The translations under genes and the position numbers were made by a program. The notes under the pieces were generated by a model that saw nothing but the letters and a program-made list of their open reading frames with translations, ran no database searches and was not told the DNA's origin. Shown here one piece after another: positions 46,963 through 55,257 of a DNA stretch of 64,000 nt. How positions within the stretch are numbered: the stretch's first letter is position 1; each line of letters opens with the position of its first letter. The stretch spans positions 829,738 through 893,737 of the forward strand of contig PHBC01000001.1 of the NCBI GenBank assembly GCA_002840505.1, read 5' to 3'. This stretch comes from Deltaproteobacteria bacterium HGW-Deltaproteobacteria-2 (GTDB taxonomy: Bacteria > Desulfobacterota > Syntrophia > Syntrophales > Smithellaceae).

Positions 46963-47369
46963 TTAGATAACGCCTCATATTTTTCTCTCATCCATTCATA
47001 ATCATATATATGACAGCTTAAATAAAAATCTTCAATATTTTTTAGCGCCTGAAAAATGTAATCAATATTTTTCAGATGCGGAACAATTTTAAACGGTCGA
47101 TCGATAATTATCAAAGCATCTCGAACCATAGCAGCTCTCAGCAGCATAGCAAAAAATCGCTCTTCATTAGTTAAATCAGGATTTCTCTTATAGGCAATAT
47201 GTTCCAATTTAAGTCGCCGCAATGCGCTAAAAACAATCGGCTCGACTTTGGCTAAGGGCATATTCTCATGATACTGCTTGATTAAGGCTATGTTCATCAA
47301 AACACTTTGATTAGAAATCAGAGGAACATCAACGGAAACAGGCGCCGCCTGCCGCGGATTATTTTCCAT
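46959..47369 (-). CDS. ABC ATPase C-terminal half lacking the P-loop (Mla-type)
   Basis: 136 residues from ATG 47369. Reads like the second half of an MlaF ATPase: PLISNQSVLMNIALIKQYHENMP follows where the Q-loop would be, LTNEERFFAMLLRAAMVRDALIIIDRP replaces signature plus Walker B, and a late CH recalls the H-loop. Walker A and Q-loop are absent. The signature has no SGG, and Walker B ends IDRP, not DEP. The frame stays open upstream into the mlaE 3' end without a canonical start. The 4-bp overlap with mlaD argues for an expressed gene; a decayed ATPase is the alternative. Confidence 0.6.
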   Translation of the reverse strand: MENNPRQAAPVSVDVPLISNQSVLMNIALIKQYHENMPLAKVEPIVFSALRRLKLEHIAYKRNPDLTNEERFFAMLLRAAMVRDALIIIDRPFKIVPHLKNIDYIFQALKNIEDFYLSCHIYDYEWMREKYEALSK

Positions 47370-47416
47370 AAACGCTTGCAGACCTTGATCCAGAGCCTGT
47401 TCGTTCTCAAAAAATT

Positions 47417-48199
47417 TTAAAATAATTTGATGATTAATGACAACACCTCAATAGTCATAATGGCTGCAAAAACATTGACCATCCCACGGGAAACAACGAT
47501 GGGAATACTGGTAAGCTCGTGCGAAGCCTGCAAACCAAAACGAACCGGAATTAAAATGATAAAAAAACCGAAAACAATACTTTTCAGCAAGGCTATTACT
47601 ATATCAGAAAAATTTGCCGAATTTAATAAAATGTTTGAATATGCATCCATACTCATGCCAAAAATTAAACTTGAAAATAAAATACCACTGCCCAGCAAAG
47701 CTACAGAAAATAAAGTGCTCAACAAAACTATTGATATCACTCCATTAATTACTCTGGGCACCAGAAGGTAATTGATTACATCTATATGGAATGCTTCCAA
47801 TGCACTCATTTCTTTATTGACTTTCATCACAGCCATTTCCGTGTTGATAGCGGAACCTGAACGTAAAGTGATCAACAGTACCGTTATAAATGGAGAAAAT
47901 TCGGTAACAATAAAACCCATTAAAAGATTGCCAAAATATTGCGTGAGCCCTAATTGCTTTAATTGGAGAAAAAGGACACCTATAAGCAACGATCCAAAAA
48001 TTATTGATACTATTAGAAAAATTGGCAATATTTGTACGGAAGTAAAGTATATTTGATCAAGCAACACTGTACGCATAGCACTGTTGTAAGTGTTGCGGTT
48101 AAAAATACGAAATAAAACTTTCCCGGCAAAATAAATAATATCGGTAAATGATTTTATAAATTTTATTGCCAAACGCCCTATATTTTCTAGAAAAGCCAT
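47417..48199 (-). CDS. mlaE: MlaE-type ABC transporter permease
   Basis: 260 residues from ATG 48199, preceded by AAGGAA; an upstream ATG at 48256 gives 19 extra residues without SD. About five membrane helices. Family signatures: amphipathic N-terminal helix, ILPIFLIVSIIFGSLLIG, VTEFSPFITVLLITLRSGSAINTEMAVMKVNKEMSALEAF and NVFAAIMTIEVL. Moves lipids between the inner membrane and MCE proteins. First gene of a minus-strand operon. A complete ATPase partner is not found in the window. Confidence 0.85.
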   Translation of the reverse strand: MAFLENIGRLAIKFIKSFTDIIYFAGKVLFRIFNRNTYNSAMRTVLLDQIYFTSVQILPIFLIVSIIFGSLLIGVLFLQLKQLGLTQYFGNLLMGFIVTEFSPFITVLLITLRSGSAINTEMAVMKVNKEMSALEAFHIDVINYLLVPRVINGVISIVLLSTLFSVALLGSGILFSSLIFGMSMDAYSNILLNSANFSDIVIALLKSIVFGFFIILIPVRFGLQASHELTSIPIVVSRGMVNVFAAIMTIEVLSLIIKLF

Positions 48200-48277
48200 A
48201 AATACAAATTCCTTAATTTTGTGATAGTAACACATGATGGCCAAGACTTCAAACATCTAAAATCTAAGAATATTTCA

Positions 48278-48305
48278 TTGACAAAAATACGGCTATCGTT
48301 ATATT
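48278..48305 (+). promoter_or_regulatory. Sigma-70-type promoter of the Deg protease gene
   Basis: TTGACA (48278-48283), 16-bp spacer, TATATT (48300-48305), 85 bp before ATG 48390. The strand-opposed mla operon starts at 48199, so the intergenic region serves both. Confidence 0.55.
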
Positions 48306-48389
48306 AATCTAACTTGTTAAATAAATTAATTTTAAACAAAGTGACAGAAAAGCTTTATTTTTCTATCAATCAATATGGTGGAGGATGAT

Positions 48390-49844
48390 ATGGAAAACAA
48401 AAATCGTAAGACATTTTTCATGTTCTTATTGGCGTTTTTAGTTGCATTTTTTATTGTTTCTTTTGTAGAAGTTCTAAGATCTTCTTTTTTTCCGTCTGGT
48501 GCGCCAGAAATTCAAACGGCATCAGCAGTTTCCCCAGACGCTATGCCTGGTTCTTTTTCCGATTTAACCGAGCGTGTTAAACCCGCAGTAGTTAATATCA
48601 GTACAACAAAAATACTTAAAGGACGAAACGGATCAGGCCGATCGCCTTTCAGAGGACCTTTCGGAGATGACTTCTTTGAACGCTTTTTTGGCGATATACC
48701 TCAACGCGAATTTAAACAAAGAAGCCTTGGTTCCGGTTTTATTATAAGCAGCGACGGCTACATATTGACCAATAATCACGTTGTAGAACAGACAGACAAA
48801 ATTCTGGTAAAAGTCTCCGACGGCCAAGAATACGAAGCAAAAATTATTGGTACCGACGCAAAAACCGATATTGCCTTAATTAAGATAAAGCATGAAAATA
48901 ACTTGCCTTTTGTCGAAATTGGCGATTCCGATGCGGCAAGAGTGGGCGAGTGGGTCATTGCCATTGGCAATCCCTTTGGTTTGGAACAAACCGTTACAGC
49001 CGGCATTATCAGCGCCAAAGGACGTGTCATTGGCGCTGGAGTTTACGACAATTTTATACAGACTGATGCTTCCATAAATCCCGGCAATAGCGGAGGACCA
49101 TTATTTAATATGGCCGGAAAAGTCATCGGTATCAACACGGCAATTGTTGCCCAGGGGCAGGGAATAGGTTTTGCGATACCAATCAACATGGCAAAAAGTA
49201 TTTTGGATGATCTTAAAACCAAAGGAAAAGTAACGCGAGGATGGCTGGGCATTTCCATACAGAATATTACAGAAGACATAGCAAAAAATATCAATCATCA
49301 AAATAAGAATGGTGCTTTAGTCTCCGATGTTTTTAAAGGCGATCCTGCAGACATAGCTGGGATTAAAGTTGGTGATATAATTACTGAAATAAACGGAAGG
49401 CCTGTTAAAGACACTCATGAATTACTTCTGACAATAGCATCTCTTCATGTTGGCGAAAAGGCAACCATCAAAGCCCTGCGTGATGGCAAAGAAATATTAT
49501 TTAAAATTGCTGTGGCAGAGCGTAAAGACAAACACGAAATTGCTCTGACTAAAAAGGCAGGTGAATATTTCGGAATCTCTGTACAGGAAATAACCAAAGA
49601 CATCGCTAAACAACTAGGAATTCCTCAAGATGCCGGCGTAATAGTTACTGATGTAGAAGAGGGTAGTCCGGCAGATGATGTAGGCATTCAAACGCACGAT
49701 ATAATTGCCCAAGTTAACAAAATTAAAATTACATCCATAAAACAATACAACTCGGAAATGAACAAGGCAGCCCAAAAGAAGGGAGTTATGCTTTTAGTTA
49801 AGCGTGGTAAGGCTAATTTCTTTGTAGGATTGCACATGGAATAA
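48390..49844 (+). CDS. Deg/HtrA-type periplasmic serine endopeptidase
   Basis: 484 residues from ATG 48390, after SD GGAGG; an ATG at 48375 lies before this SD. N-terminal hydrophobic anchor (FFMFLLAFLVAFFIVSF). Trypsin-like domain with His in ILTNNHVV, Asp in DAKTDIALIKI and Ser in NPGNSGGPLF. Two PDZ domains at about 280-375 and 390-480. Protease and chaperone for misfolded envelope proteins (Do family, DegQ/MucD-like). Monocistronic with promoter 48278 and terminator 49869. Confidence 0.9.
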   Translation: MENKNRKTFFMFLLAFLVAFFIVSFVEVLRSSFFPSGAPEIQTASAVSPDAMPGSFSDLTERVKPAVVNISTTKILKGRNGSGRSPFRGPFGDDFFERFFGDIPQREFKQRSLGSGFIISSDGYILTNNHVVEQTDKILVKVSDGQEYEAKIIGTDAKTDIALIKIKHENNLPFVEIGDSDAARVGEWVIAIGNPFGLEQTVTAGIISAKGRVIGAGVYDNFIQTDASINPGNSGGPLFNMAGKVIGINTAIVAQGQGIGFAIPINMAKSILDDLKTKGKVTRGWLGISIQNITEDIAKNINHQNKNGALVSDVFKGDPADIAGIKVGDIITEINGRPVKDTHELLLTIASLHVGEKATIKALRDGKEILFKIAVAERKDKHEIALTKKAGEYFGISVQEITKDIAKQLGIPQDAGVIVTDVEEGSPADDVGIQTHDIIAQVNKIKITSIKQYNSEMNKAAQKKGVMLLVKRGKANFFVGLHME

Positions 49845-49868
49845 AGCACAGAGTCTTTATTTGCAAAG

Positions 49869-49900
49869 AAAAAGGCAGGTTAAAAAAACCTGCCTTTTTT
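49869..49900 (+). terminator. Rho-independent terminator
   Basis: AAAAAGGCAGGTT (49869-49881), AAAAA loop, AACCTGCCTTTTT (49887-49899), then T. Perfect stem ending in a T-run, 25 bp after the protease stop. Confidence 0.92.
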
Positions 49901-49916
49901 GTGTCTCCTTAACGAT

Positions 49917-49936
49917 AATGTTTCACGTGAAACATT
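49917..49936. promoter_or_regulatory. parS chromosome-partitioning site
   Basis: TGTTTCACGTGAAACA (49919-49934) is a perfect 16-bp palindrome equal to the established parS consensus bound by ParB, extended to 20 bp by AA/TT. It sits in a noncoding region just after a terminator. parA and parB are not in this window. In bacteria these sites cluster near the replication origin, so the region may lie close to oriC. Confidence 0.85.
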
Positions 49937-50371
49937 TCATTAAACCGAAACAGATAAATATCTATTTCCTTTATATCCGTTATTTTTATACTGATCCGGG
50001 ACAAATGGAAAAACATTTTCATCGGTACATCTTTATCCCAGCACATTGCATGCAAAAAGAACTGAGCAAGTTCTGAACAAATAACCCGCCAATTATTTTT
50101 TGTCTTCGTTATCAAGCGGAGCCAGCCAAATAATCTTATCCTTAATATTGTAGCACTAAATTGTTCATCATGGAAAGGATTGACAACAAACTATCTTTTG
50201 CTTTTCCGTATCGGTAATATTAAAAACCATTAAAGCACTTCCGGCTGCTTTCTTTACATGCAGAGGGCCATGAATCGAAAATCATCTTTTTTAATTTATT
50301 CATATATGCTTTATACGTTACTCTATACTTACTACATCTTTTATGTTTTTCCATTTTATGAAATTAAAACA
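49937..50371. other. Intergenic stretch, nothing recognised
   Basis: About 435 bp, AT-rich, between parS and the TetR gene. Short overlapping open frames exist on both strands but show no SD, composition or similarity that would support a gene. No RNA gene was recognised. Confidence 0.4.
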
Positions 50372-50983
50372 TCATTTCAATTCCTGTTCATTCAAAGGAG
50401 CAACAACTCTCCAGAAAAAATCAAAAAATTTGTTTATCGTATCGGTGAGCTTCCATTTCATACCATGAATATACCAATTTTGTATGTGTCTGTGTATGAT
50501 CATCATATAAAGATCAACAAAATAATGGTTTTCAATATCTGATCTTATTGCACCTTTTGTTTTTGCCTTTTCAATGATTCCGTTCAATATATCTATTTCT
50601 GCTTCTCTTTTATAAGATTTGTCGGCCATAAAACTTTTCAATGGAACCGTTATAAAAACTGTAATTGCCAGTTCAGGATTGTTGTCGAAAAAATTCATGG
50701 TAACCCAGAATAACTTTCGGAGCATTTCGCGAATATCCTCGATTCCCCCTAAATGCATCCTTAACAATGAAGCGAGATCTCGCAATTTTTCATCAATTAT
50801 AAAAAGACAAAGGTCTTCTTTGGATGAAAAATATTTGTAGATGGTTCCTGTGCTTATTCCACTTTCCTTAGATATATCACGCATATTGACAGTATGAAAA
50901 TCTTTCATAGAAAACTGTCGCAATACGACCGGATACAAACGTTCTTTTATTTTTTCATTAATGACTGGTTTTTCTGGAATCAT
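50372..50983 (-). CDS. TetR-family transcriptional regulator
   Basis: 203 residues. TetR HTH at residues ~25-65 (VNMRDISKESGISTGTIYKYFSSKEDL), followed by an all-helical ligand and dimer domain. Two near-identical palindromes lie upstream at 51017 and 51049 and are probably its operators, so it likely represses itself and perhaps the divergent + strand operon from 51216. Ligand unknown. Confidence 0.85.
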   Translation of the reverse strand: MIPEKPVINEKIKERLYPVVLRQFSMKDFHTVNMRDISKESGISTGTIYKYFSSKEDLCLFIIDEKLRDLASLLRMHLGGIEDIREMLRKLFWVTMNFFDNNPELAITVFITVPLKSFMADKSYKREAEIDILNGIIEKAKTKGAIRSDIENHYFVDLYMMIIHRHIQNWYIHGMKWKLTDTINKFFDFFWRVVAPLNEQELK

Positions 50984-51016
50984 ATTTTTTTACTTTTATA
51001 TTTTTCTTGAATCAGA

Positions 51017-51037
51017 ATATGAAACATTGTTTCATAT
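51017..51037. promoter_or_regulatory. TetR operator 1
   Basis: A perfect palindrome: ATATGAAAC, ATT centre, GTTTCATAT. Located 34 bp upstream of the tetR start codon and sharing the core GAAACATTGTTT with operator 2. Confidence 0.7.
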
Positions 51038-51048
51038 GTCAAGCATTA

Positions 51049-51067
51049 ATTGAAACATTGTTTTAAT
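51049..51067. promoter_or_regulatory. TetR operator 2
   Basis: ATTGAAACATTGTTTTAAT, same core GAAACATTGTTT with imperfect flanks. Its centre is 31 bp from that of operator 1, about three helical turns, so two dimers could bind on the same face. Confidence 0.65.
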
Positions 51068-51158
51068 ATAATTTACCAATAGGCTCATAAAAGTTTTTTC
51101 GAATATTGTGATTTTAATTTTACTCTACAAAGCTTATATTAAAATGATCATTTTCTCC

Positions 51159-51187
51159 TTGACGAAACAGTTTTGCACTAATACATT
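51159..51187 (+). promoter_or_regulatory. Sigma-70-type promoter of the thioredoxin-rhodanese operon
   Basis: TTGACG (51159-51164), 17-bp spacer, TACATT (51182-51187), followed by SD AAGGAG and ATG 51216. It is about 92 bp downstream of TetR operator 2, so direct repression is uncertain. Confidence 0.5.
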
Positions 51188-51215
51188 CAGTAGATAAAAC
51201 TTTTAAGGAGCCAAT

Positions 51216-51725
51216 ATGGCTAACGATGAAGTTAAACAAATTATGATTAACGGCCACTTGGTTGGAATTATTGGCTTAAATGATATAATAATAAAAACAG
51301 CTAAAAACCAGCCCGGCAAGAGCGATGAGGACATAAAAAATATTTTACTTAATGAAATTATCGTCAATAATTATGTGCCTCCCTCCGCAGTCGAAGCCTA
51401 TGGACATGCTCTTTTACGCGAATATAAAATAACTCAAGGGTTCCCTGTTGCTGACGAACCAAGCCACGGATTAAATATAGCAGTTTTGGGTATCGGTTGC
51501 ACTCGTTGTCATCAATTGGAAAATGATGTTCGTGATTTACTATCGGAAATGAAAATTGCCGCTGATTTACATCACATTACTGATTTAAAAGAAATAGCAC
51601 AGTATGGGGTATTAGGTTCTCCGGCTCTGGTTATTAATAATAAGGTAATGTCGGTTGGCGAAGTTCCGCCTAAAAGTAAAATTCGCCAATGGATAATTGA
51701 AGCCTATAATCCATCCGATAAATAA
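51216..51725 (+). CDS. Thioredoxin-family protein with N-terminal extra domain
   Basis: 169 residues. C-terminal half is a small thioredoxin or glutaredoxin-like fold of the redox-active disulfide type: LNIAVLGIGCTRCHQLENDV with CxxC, cis-Pro in GVLGSPALVINNKVMSVG. The N-terminal ~75 residues (QIMINGHLVGIIGLNDIIIKTAKNQPGKSDEDI ...) are helical and not part of that fold; I do not recognise the domain. First gene of an operon with a rhodanese and a DoxX/MauE protein, so a role in thiol or sulfur redox is likely. Confidence 0.75.
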   Translation: MANDEVKQIMINGHLVGIIGLNDIIIKTAKNQPGKSDEDIKNILLNEIIVNNYVPPSAVEAYGHALLREYKITQGFPVADEPSHGLNIAVLGIGCTRCHQLENDVRDLLSEMKIAADLHHITDLKEIAQYGVLGSPALVINNKVMSVGEVPPKSKIRQWIIEAYNPSDK

Positions 51726-51750
51726 TACTAACATTCGGCATAATTTCAGA

Positions 51751-52254
51751 ATGACAAAAAATAATTTCTCGCAAAAATTTTATTCGTCTTTTCGTGAAGT
51801 CATCATTATTTTAGCCATTGCTTTATTTATTGCCATTGTTTCTAACTCCATTAGATCTAATAATACTCCCTTGTTTGGTTTTTCCTCCGCGGCTTTGATT
51901 AAGGAACAACAAGCAAAAATTCCTTCTATAACTCTTTCTGAAGCTTATGATCTTTATCTGAAAAAGAAAGTCATATTTATTGACGCCCGCGATCCTTATA
52001 GTTTTGAAGAAGGCCACATCGTTGGCGCAATCAACATTTATCCTGATGAAGTTTCATTTCACACAAAAAGTCTTAAAGCAAAAGCTAATCAGGGTTTTAT
52101 TTTCGTAACATATTGCGATGGTCCTCAATGCCCATTAAGCAAAGAAACAGCACACGCGCTGATATTGCGCGGAATCTCAACAGTAAAAGTTTTAGTAACT
52201 GGATGGAGTCTCTGGTTAAATGCCGGATATCCAATCTCTAAAGGAAAAAAATGA
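51751..52254 (+). CDS. Membrane-anchored rhodanese-domain protein
   Basis: 167 residues from ATG 51751; an upstream TTG at 51697 would start inside the previous gene. N-terminal membrane helix (IIILAIALFIAIVSN), then a rhodanese domain with VIFIDARDPYSFEEGHIVGAINI and the active loop FVTYCDGPQCPLS, which has two cysteines. The domain should lie outside the membrane. It may relay sulfane sulfur or disulfides between the thioredoxin-like and MauE-like partners. Ends in a 4-bp overlap with the next gene (52251-52254). Confidence 0.8.
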   Translation: MTKNNFSQKFYSSFREVIIILAIALFIAIVSNSIRSNNTPLFGFSSAALIKEQQAKIPSITLSEAYDLYLKKKVIFIDARDPYSFEEGHIVGAINIYPDEVSFHTKSLKAKANQGFIFVTYCDGPQCPLSKETAHALILRGISTVKVLVTGWSLWLNAGYPISKGKK

Positions 52255-52700
52255 AATTACGAAACTTTCCCCGTCCCTTGCTTCCTGTTTTTGCTCTACT
52301 TTGCCGATTGACTTTGGCCATAATTTTTTTGTACTCCGGTATAGAAAAACTTTTTAATCCGGGCGATTTTGCCGTAGCCATTTATAACTATCGTCTGCTT
52401 CCGGACTATGTCATCAATTTTGTCGCCGTACTCCTACCGTGGTTGGAAGTTATCATAGCGATAAGCCTTATCAGCGGTACTAATACTCGAGGAGCCGCCT
52501 TGCTTTCCGCATTACTTTTTCTGACATTTGCCACAGCGTTGACGATCAACTTAATGCGAGGGTTGGATATTTCCTGTGGTTGTTTCGGAGCGTCTTCAGG
52601 AAATATAAATTGGTCTTATCTCGTGCGCGACTTTGCACTTTTCTGCATGTCTGTTTTTGTTATGATTTACGACCGGGGCTGGCGTTATTTCGTTGTTTAG
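52251..52700 (+). CDS. DoxX/MauE-family membrane protein
   Basis: 149 residues, four membrane helices. LCRLTLAIIFLYSGIEKLFNP is the DoxX-type start and DISCGCFGASSG near residue 105 carries the Cys pair that resembles MauE and vitamin-K-epoxide-reductase-like proteins. Such proteins help form disulfides or handle thiols in the membrane. Third gene of the operon, 15 bp from the convergent mutM. Confidence 0.75.
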   Translation: MKLRNFPRPLLPVFALLCRLTLAIIFLYSGIEKLFNPGDFAVAIYNYRLLPDYVINFVAVLLPWLEVIIAISLISGTNTRGAALLSALLFLTFATALTINLMRGLDISCGCFGASSGNINWSYLVRDFALFCMSVFVMIYDRGWRYFVV

Positions 52701-52714
52701 TTCTATCGAAAACG

Positions 52715-53488
52715 TTATTGTTGGCAATCGGGGCAATAAAAAGTGCTTCGTCCTCCCTGCTTTATACGGCAGATTGTCCCTCCGCACATTAAACAGCATT
52801 TTCCTTCACGTCCATAGGCTTTTAACTCATTTTGATTCTCGCCTTTACAGCCATACAGATCGCGCCAGTCGGAAATAGACGTCCCCCGCTTTTCAATCCC
52901 TTTTTTCAAAATGCTTTTAGCATGACTAAAAACTGTCTTCCATTCCTTTACAGATAAATTTGCGGCTTGTCTTAAAGGAGAAATCCCCGTGCGATATAAA
53001 ATCTCACAGGCGTAAATGTTGCCGATGCCGGCCACCGCCTTCGGGTCCATCAGCAGGACTTTAACATTGACCTTGCGTCTGGCCTGTTTCTCCAGAAATA
53101 TACCCTGATTAAAACCGGTGAGCAGGTCGTTGTCTACTTTCTCGTGCTTTGTCTTTTCGACGCTTACTGTGGCAAAGCGTCGCGGATCAACAAGAAAGAT
53201 ATCTCCTTCTTTAAAGGTTATTTTCCATCGGCTATGTTTCGGCCTTGCTGAACTGGATGACAAAAGCAGCCTTCCGGTCATCCTCAAATGTATCAGTATT
53301 GAATTCCCATCATCAAGATGAATGGCGATTGTCTTTCCCCGGCGTTCAACGGCAAGAATTCTCCTTCCCTGAACATTTCTCATCCCGTTCAATTTATCGT
53401 CGTAAACCTTTGAGGTTAGTATTACGCATCCGCAAATTTTCCTTTGCAGCTGACGACTCAGGGTTTCTACTTCCGGCAACTCCGGCAT
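52715..53488 (-). CDS. mutM: Formamidopyrimidine-DNA glycosylase
   Basis: 257 residues. MPELPEVE opening with catalytic Pro2 and Glu3, H2TH region (AVAGIGNIYACEILYRTGISPL), and a C-terminal zinc finger in which the cysteine pairs are CLMC and CPDC. Removes 8-oxoguanine and formamidopyrimidine from DNA and cleaves the strand. Slightly short compared with the usual 270 residues, but all sites are present. Monocistronic; converges on the DoxX/MauE gene. Confidence 0.93.
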   Translation of the reverse strand: MPELPEVETLSRQLQRKICGCVILTSKVYDDKLNGMRNVQGRRILAVERRGKTIAIHLDDGNSILIHLRMTGRLLLSSSSARPKHSRWKITFKEGDIFLVDPRRFATVSVEKTKHEKVDNDLLTGFNQGIFLEKQARRKVNVKVLLMDPKAVAGIGNIYACEILYRTGISPLRQAANLSVKEWKTVFSHAKSILKKGIEKRGTSISDWRDLYGCKGENQNELKAYGREGKCCLMCGGTICRIKQGGRSTFYCPDCQQ

Positions 53489-53812
53489 GGACGATCTCCA
53501 GATTAAAATTAAAATCGGTTCCCTTATTACTAAAAAGCATTCCGTTTGCCTACTTCTTTTTCTCTGGGAGAAATGTTTCCTCTAAAAATAATCGGATATA
53601 TTTTAAAATGCTGATACCTCTCTATTCCAGTATTGACGGGAGCTAGCGAATATTGATTCCATGATAAATATTTGCTTAAAATACTTCCGGCTGAGTCTGA
53701 TAAAAATGTTTTTCCCCACATTAATGCGCCAAAGAAAGCCGGTGGGGGATATTTTTGAGGAGACGCTATCAAATAATATTTTAATTTTTTCTGTCAATAA
53801 TGCAAAAAAGTG
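53489..53812. other. Intergenic region before kamA, nothing recognised
   Basis: About 320 bp between mutM and the kamA promoter. No convincing gene, and no lysine riboswitch architecture is apparent. Confidence 0.4.
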
Positions 53813-53840
53813 TTGACAAAAATTTTTGTATGAGTACATT
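53813..53840 (+). promoter_or_regulatory. Sigma-70-type promoter of the kamA cluster
   Basis: TTGACA (53813-53818), 16-bp spacer, TACATT (53835-53840). Leader of about 65 nt, then SD AAGGAGGAAC and ATG 53913. An additional SD-like AGGAGGGAG lies upstream in the leader. Confidence 0.6.
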
Positions 53841-53912
53841 CGTAAATTAAGAAGTAATTTTTTCATCACAGAATTATTTTACAGGAGGGAGACCTTCATC
53901 AAGGAGGAACAA

Positions 53913-55220
53913 ATGGAAAGCGAGACCCTGTTCAAAGAGGAGGAGGAACCTCCTGGTCATTTGACCGGTCTTGTTAATGCTAAAAATAATGTAAGTGACT
54001 TTTTGTTATTCAAAGAAGGGATTACCCCGTATTCGATTAAACAAAAGTCAGATAGCGTTTTATTTCCTTTTAAAGATTCCGCCCGCTCCCGTATCTTCCG
54101 AACACGACTTTATCCCGAAATCACCCGTCTGGAATGGTTCGATTGGCACTGGCAAATGCGTAACGCCATTAGGGATGTTGATACTCTTTCCGAAATAATT
54201 AATCTTTCGGACAATGAACGCCAGGCAATGATGCACCATTCCGGTGCTTTGCCCGTTTCCATTACTCCTTATTATGCCAGTTTGCTTAATCCCGATGATC
54301 CTTCGGATCCTCTGCGTCGTTGCGTTGTTCCCGTAGTGGATGAGTGCCTGCATACTGAAGGCGAAGAAGAAGATCCTCTCTGCGAGGATGTGGATTCTCC
54401 TGTGCCTGGCATTATTCATCGCTACCCTGACCGTGTTTTGTTTCTGGTAACTGATAGCTGCTCAACTTATTGTCGCTATTGCACCCGTTCCCGCATAATT
54501 GAACGAAGCAAACATCATTTAATAAGTTTGGAAAAATGGGAAAAGGCTATTCAATACATTGCCGGTAATAAGAATGTGCGAGACGTCCTGCTTTCCGGCG
54601 GCGATCCTTTAACCCTGTCCGATGAAAAACTGGAATGGCTATTAGCTAAATTGCACAAGATTTCTCATGTTGAACTTATCCGTATCGGTACAAAGGTGCC
54701 GGTTGTTTTGCCACAGAGAATAACGCCGGCTCTAACAGCTATGCTCAAAAAGTATCATCCTTTATGGATGAGTATCCATATTACCCATCCCAAAGAACTG
54801 ACTCCGGAGATGAGTGCCGCCTGCATTCGTCTGGCTGACGCCGGTATTCCACTGGGAAGCCAGACAGTTTTGCTTTCCGGTATTAATGATGACGTTGAAA
54901 CAATGACCAGGCTGGTGCATGGTCAATTACAAATCAGAATCCGTCCTTATTATCTGTATCAATGCGACCCTATTCCAGGCTCTTCTCACTTCCGGACCCC
55001 CATCAGCAAGGGCATTGAAATTATTCAGGGCATGCGCGGACATACCACTGGTTACGCTGTGCCTACTTATGTTGTCGACGCCCCCGGCGGCGGCGGCAAA
55101 ATTCCTTTACTTCCCGAATACGCCATTGGATGGGAGAACGGCGCCTTGCTGCTGCGCAATTACGAAGGCAATACCTTCCGCTACCCCGACAATCACGCAA
55201 AGTCTAAGGATATACATTAA
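53913..55220 (+). CDS. kamA: KamA-family lysine 2,3-aminomutase-like radical SAM protein
   Basis: 435 residues from ATG 53913, preceded by AAGGAGGAAC; a frame start at 53826 has no SD. Radical SAM cysteines in CSTYCRYCTRSR, followed by DVLLSGGDPLTLSDEKLEWLL, IRIRPYYLYQCDPIPGSSHFRTP and VPTYVVDAPGGGGKIP. The Asp in YQCD and the Asp in VVDAPGGGG align with the residues that bind the lysine epsilon-amino group in clostridial lysine 2,3-aminomutase, which favours lysine over glutamate; this is from memory and unverified. The C-terminal Zn-binding tail of clostridial enzymes is missing. PLP-dependent, makes beta-lysine. First gene of a cluster with two ATP-grasp ligases. Confidence 0.85.
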   Translation: MESETLFKEEEEPPGHLTGLVNAKNNVSDFLLFKEGITPYSIKQKSDSVLFPFKDSARSRIFRTRLYPEITRLEWFDWHWQMRNAIRDVDTLSEIINLSDNERQAMMHHSGALPVSITPYYASLLNPDDPSDPLRRCVVPVVDECLHTEGEEEDPLCEDVDSPVPGIIHRYPDRVLFLVTDSCSTYCRYCTRSRIIERSKHHLISLEKWEKAIQYIAGNKNVRDVLLSGGDPLTLSDEKLEWLLAKLHKISHVELIRIGTKVPVVLPQRITPALTAMLKKYHPLWMSIHITHPKELTPEMSAACIRLADAGIPLGSQTVLLSGINDDVETMTRLVHGQLQIRIRPYYLYQCDPIPGSSHFRTPISKGIEIIQGMRGHTTGYAVPTYVVDAPGGGGKIPLLPEYAIGWENGALLLRNYEGNTFRYPDNHAKSKDIH

Positions 55221-55257
55221 ATCGGCAGAATTTTTTCAGGGGGTAGATAGTTTAACT

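Noticed and set aside
49861-50115. Small open frames on both strands around parS
   Set aside because: They overlap a terminator and the parS palindrome, lack SD sequences and have biased composition.
53530-53869. Short minus-strand open frames between mutM and kamA
   Set aside because: They overlap each other and the kamA promoter and show no recognisable domain.
53640-53912. Lysine riboswitch upstream of kamA
   Set aside because: No conserved five-helix junction or AGAGGUGC-type motif was found.
54919-55257. Long N-terminal extension of the first ATP-grasp protein
   Set aside because: It overlaps the end of kamA in another frame, and the Cys/Ala/Pro-rich sequence has no family similarity.
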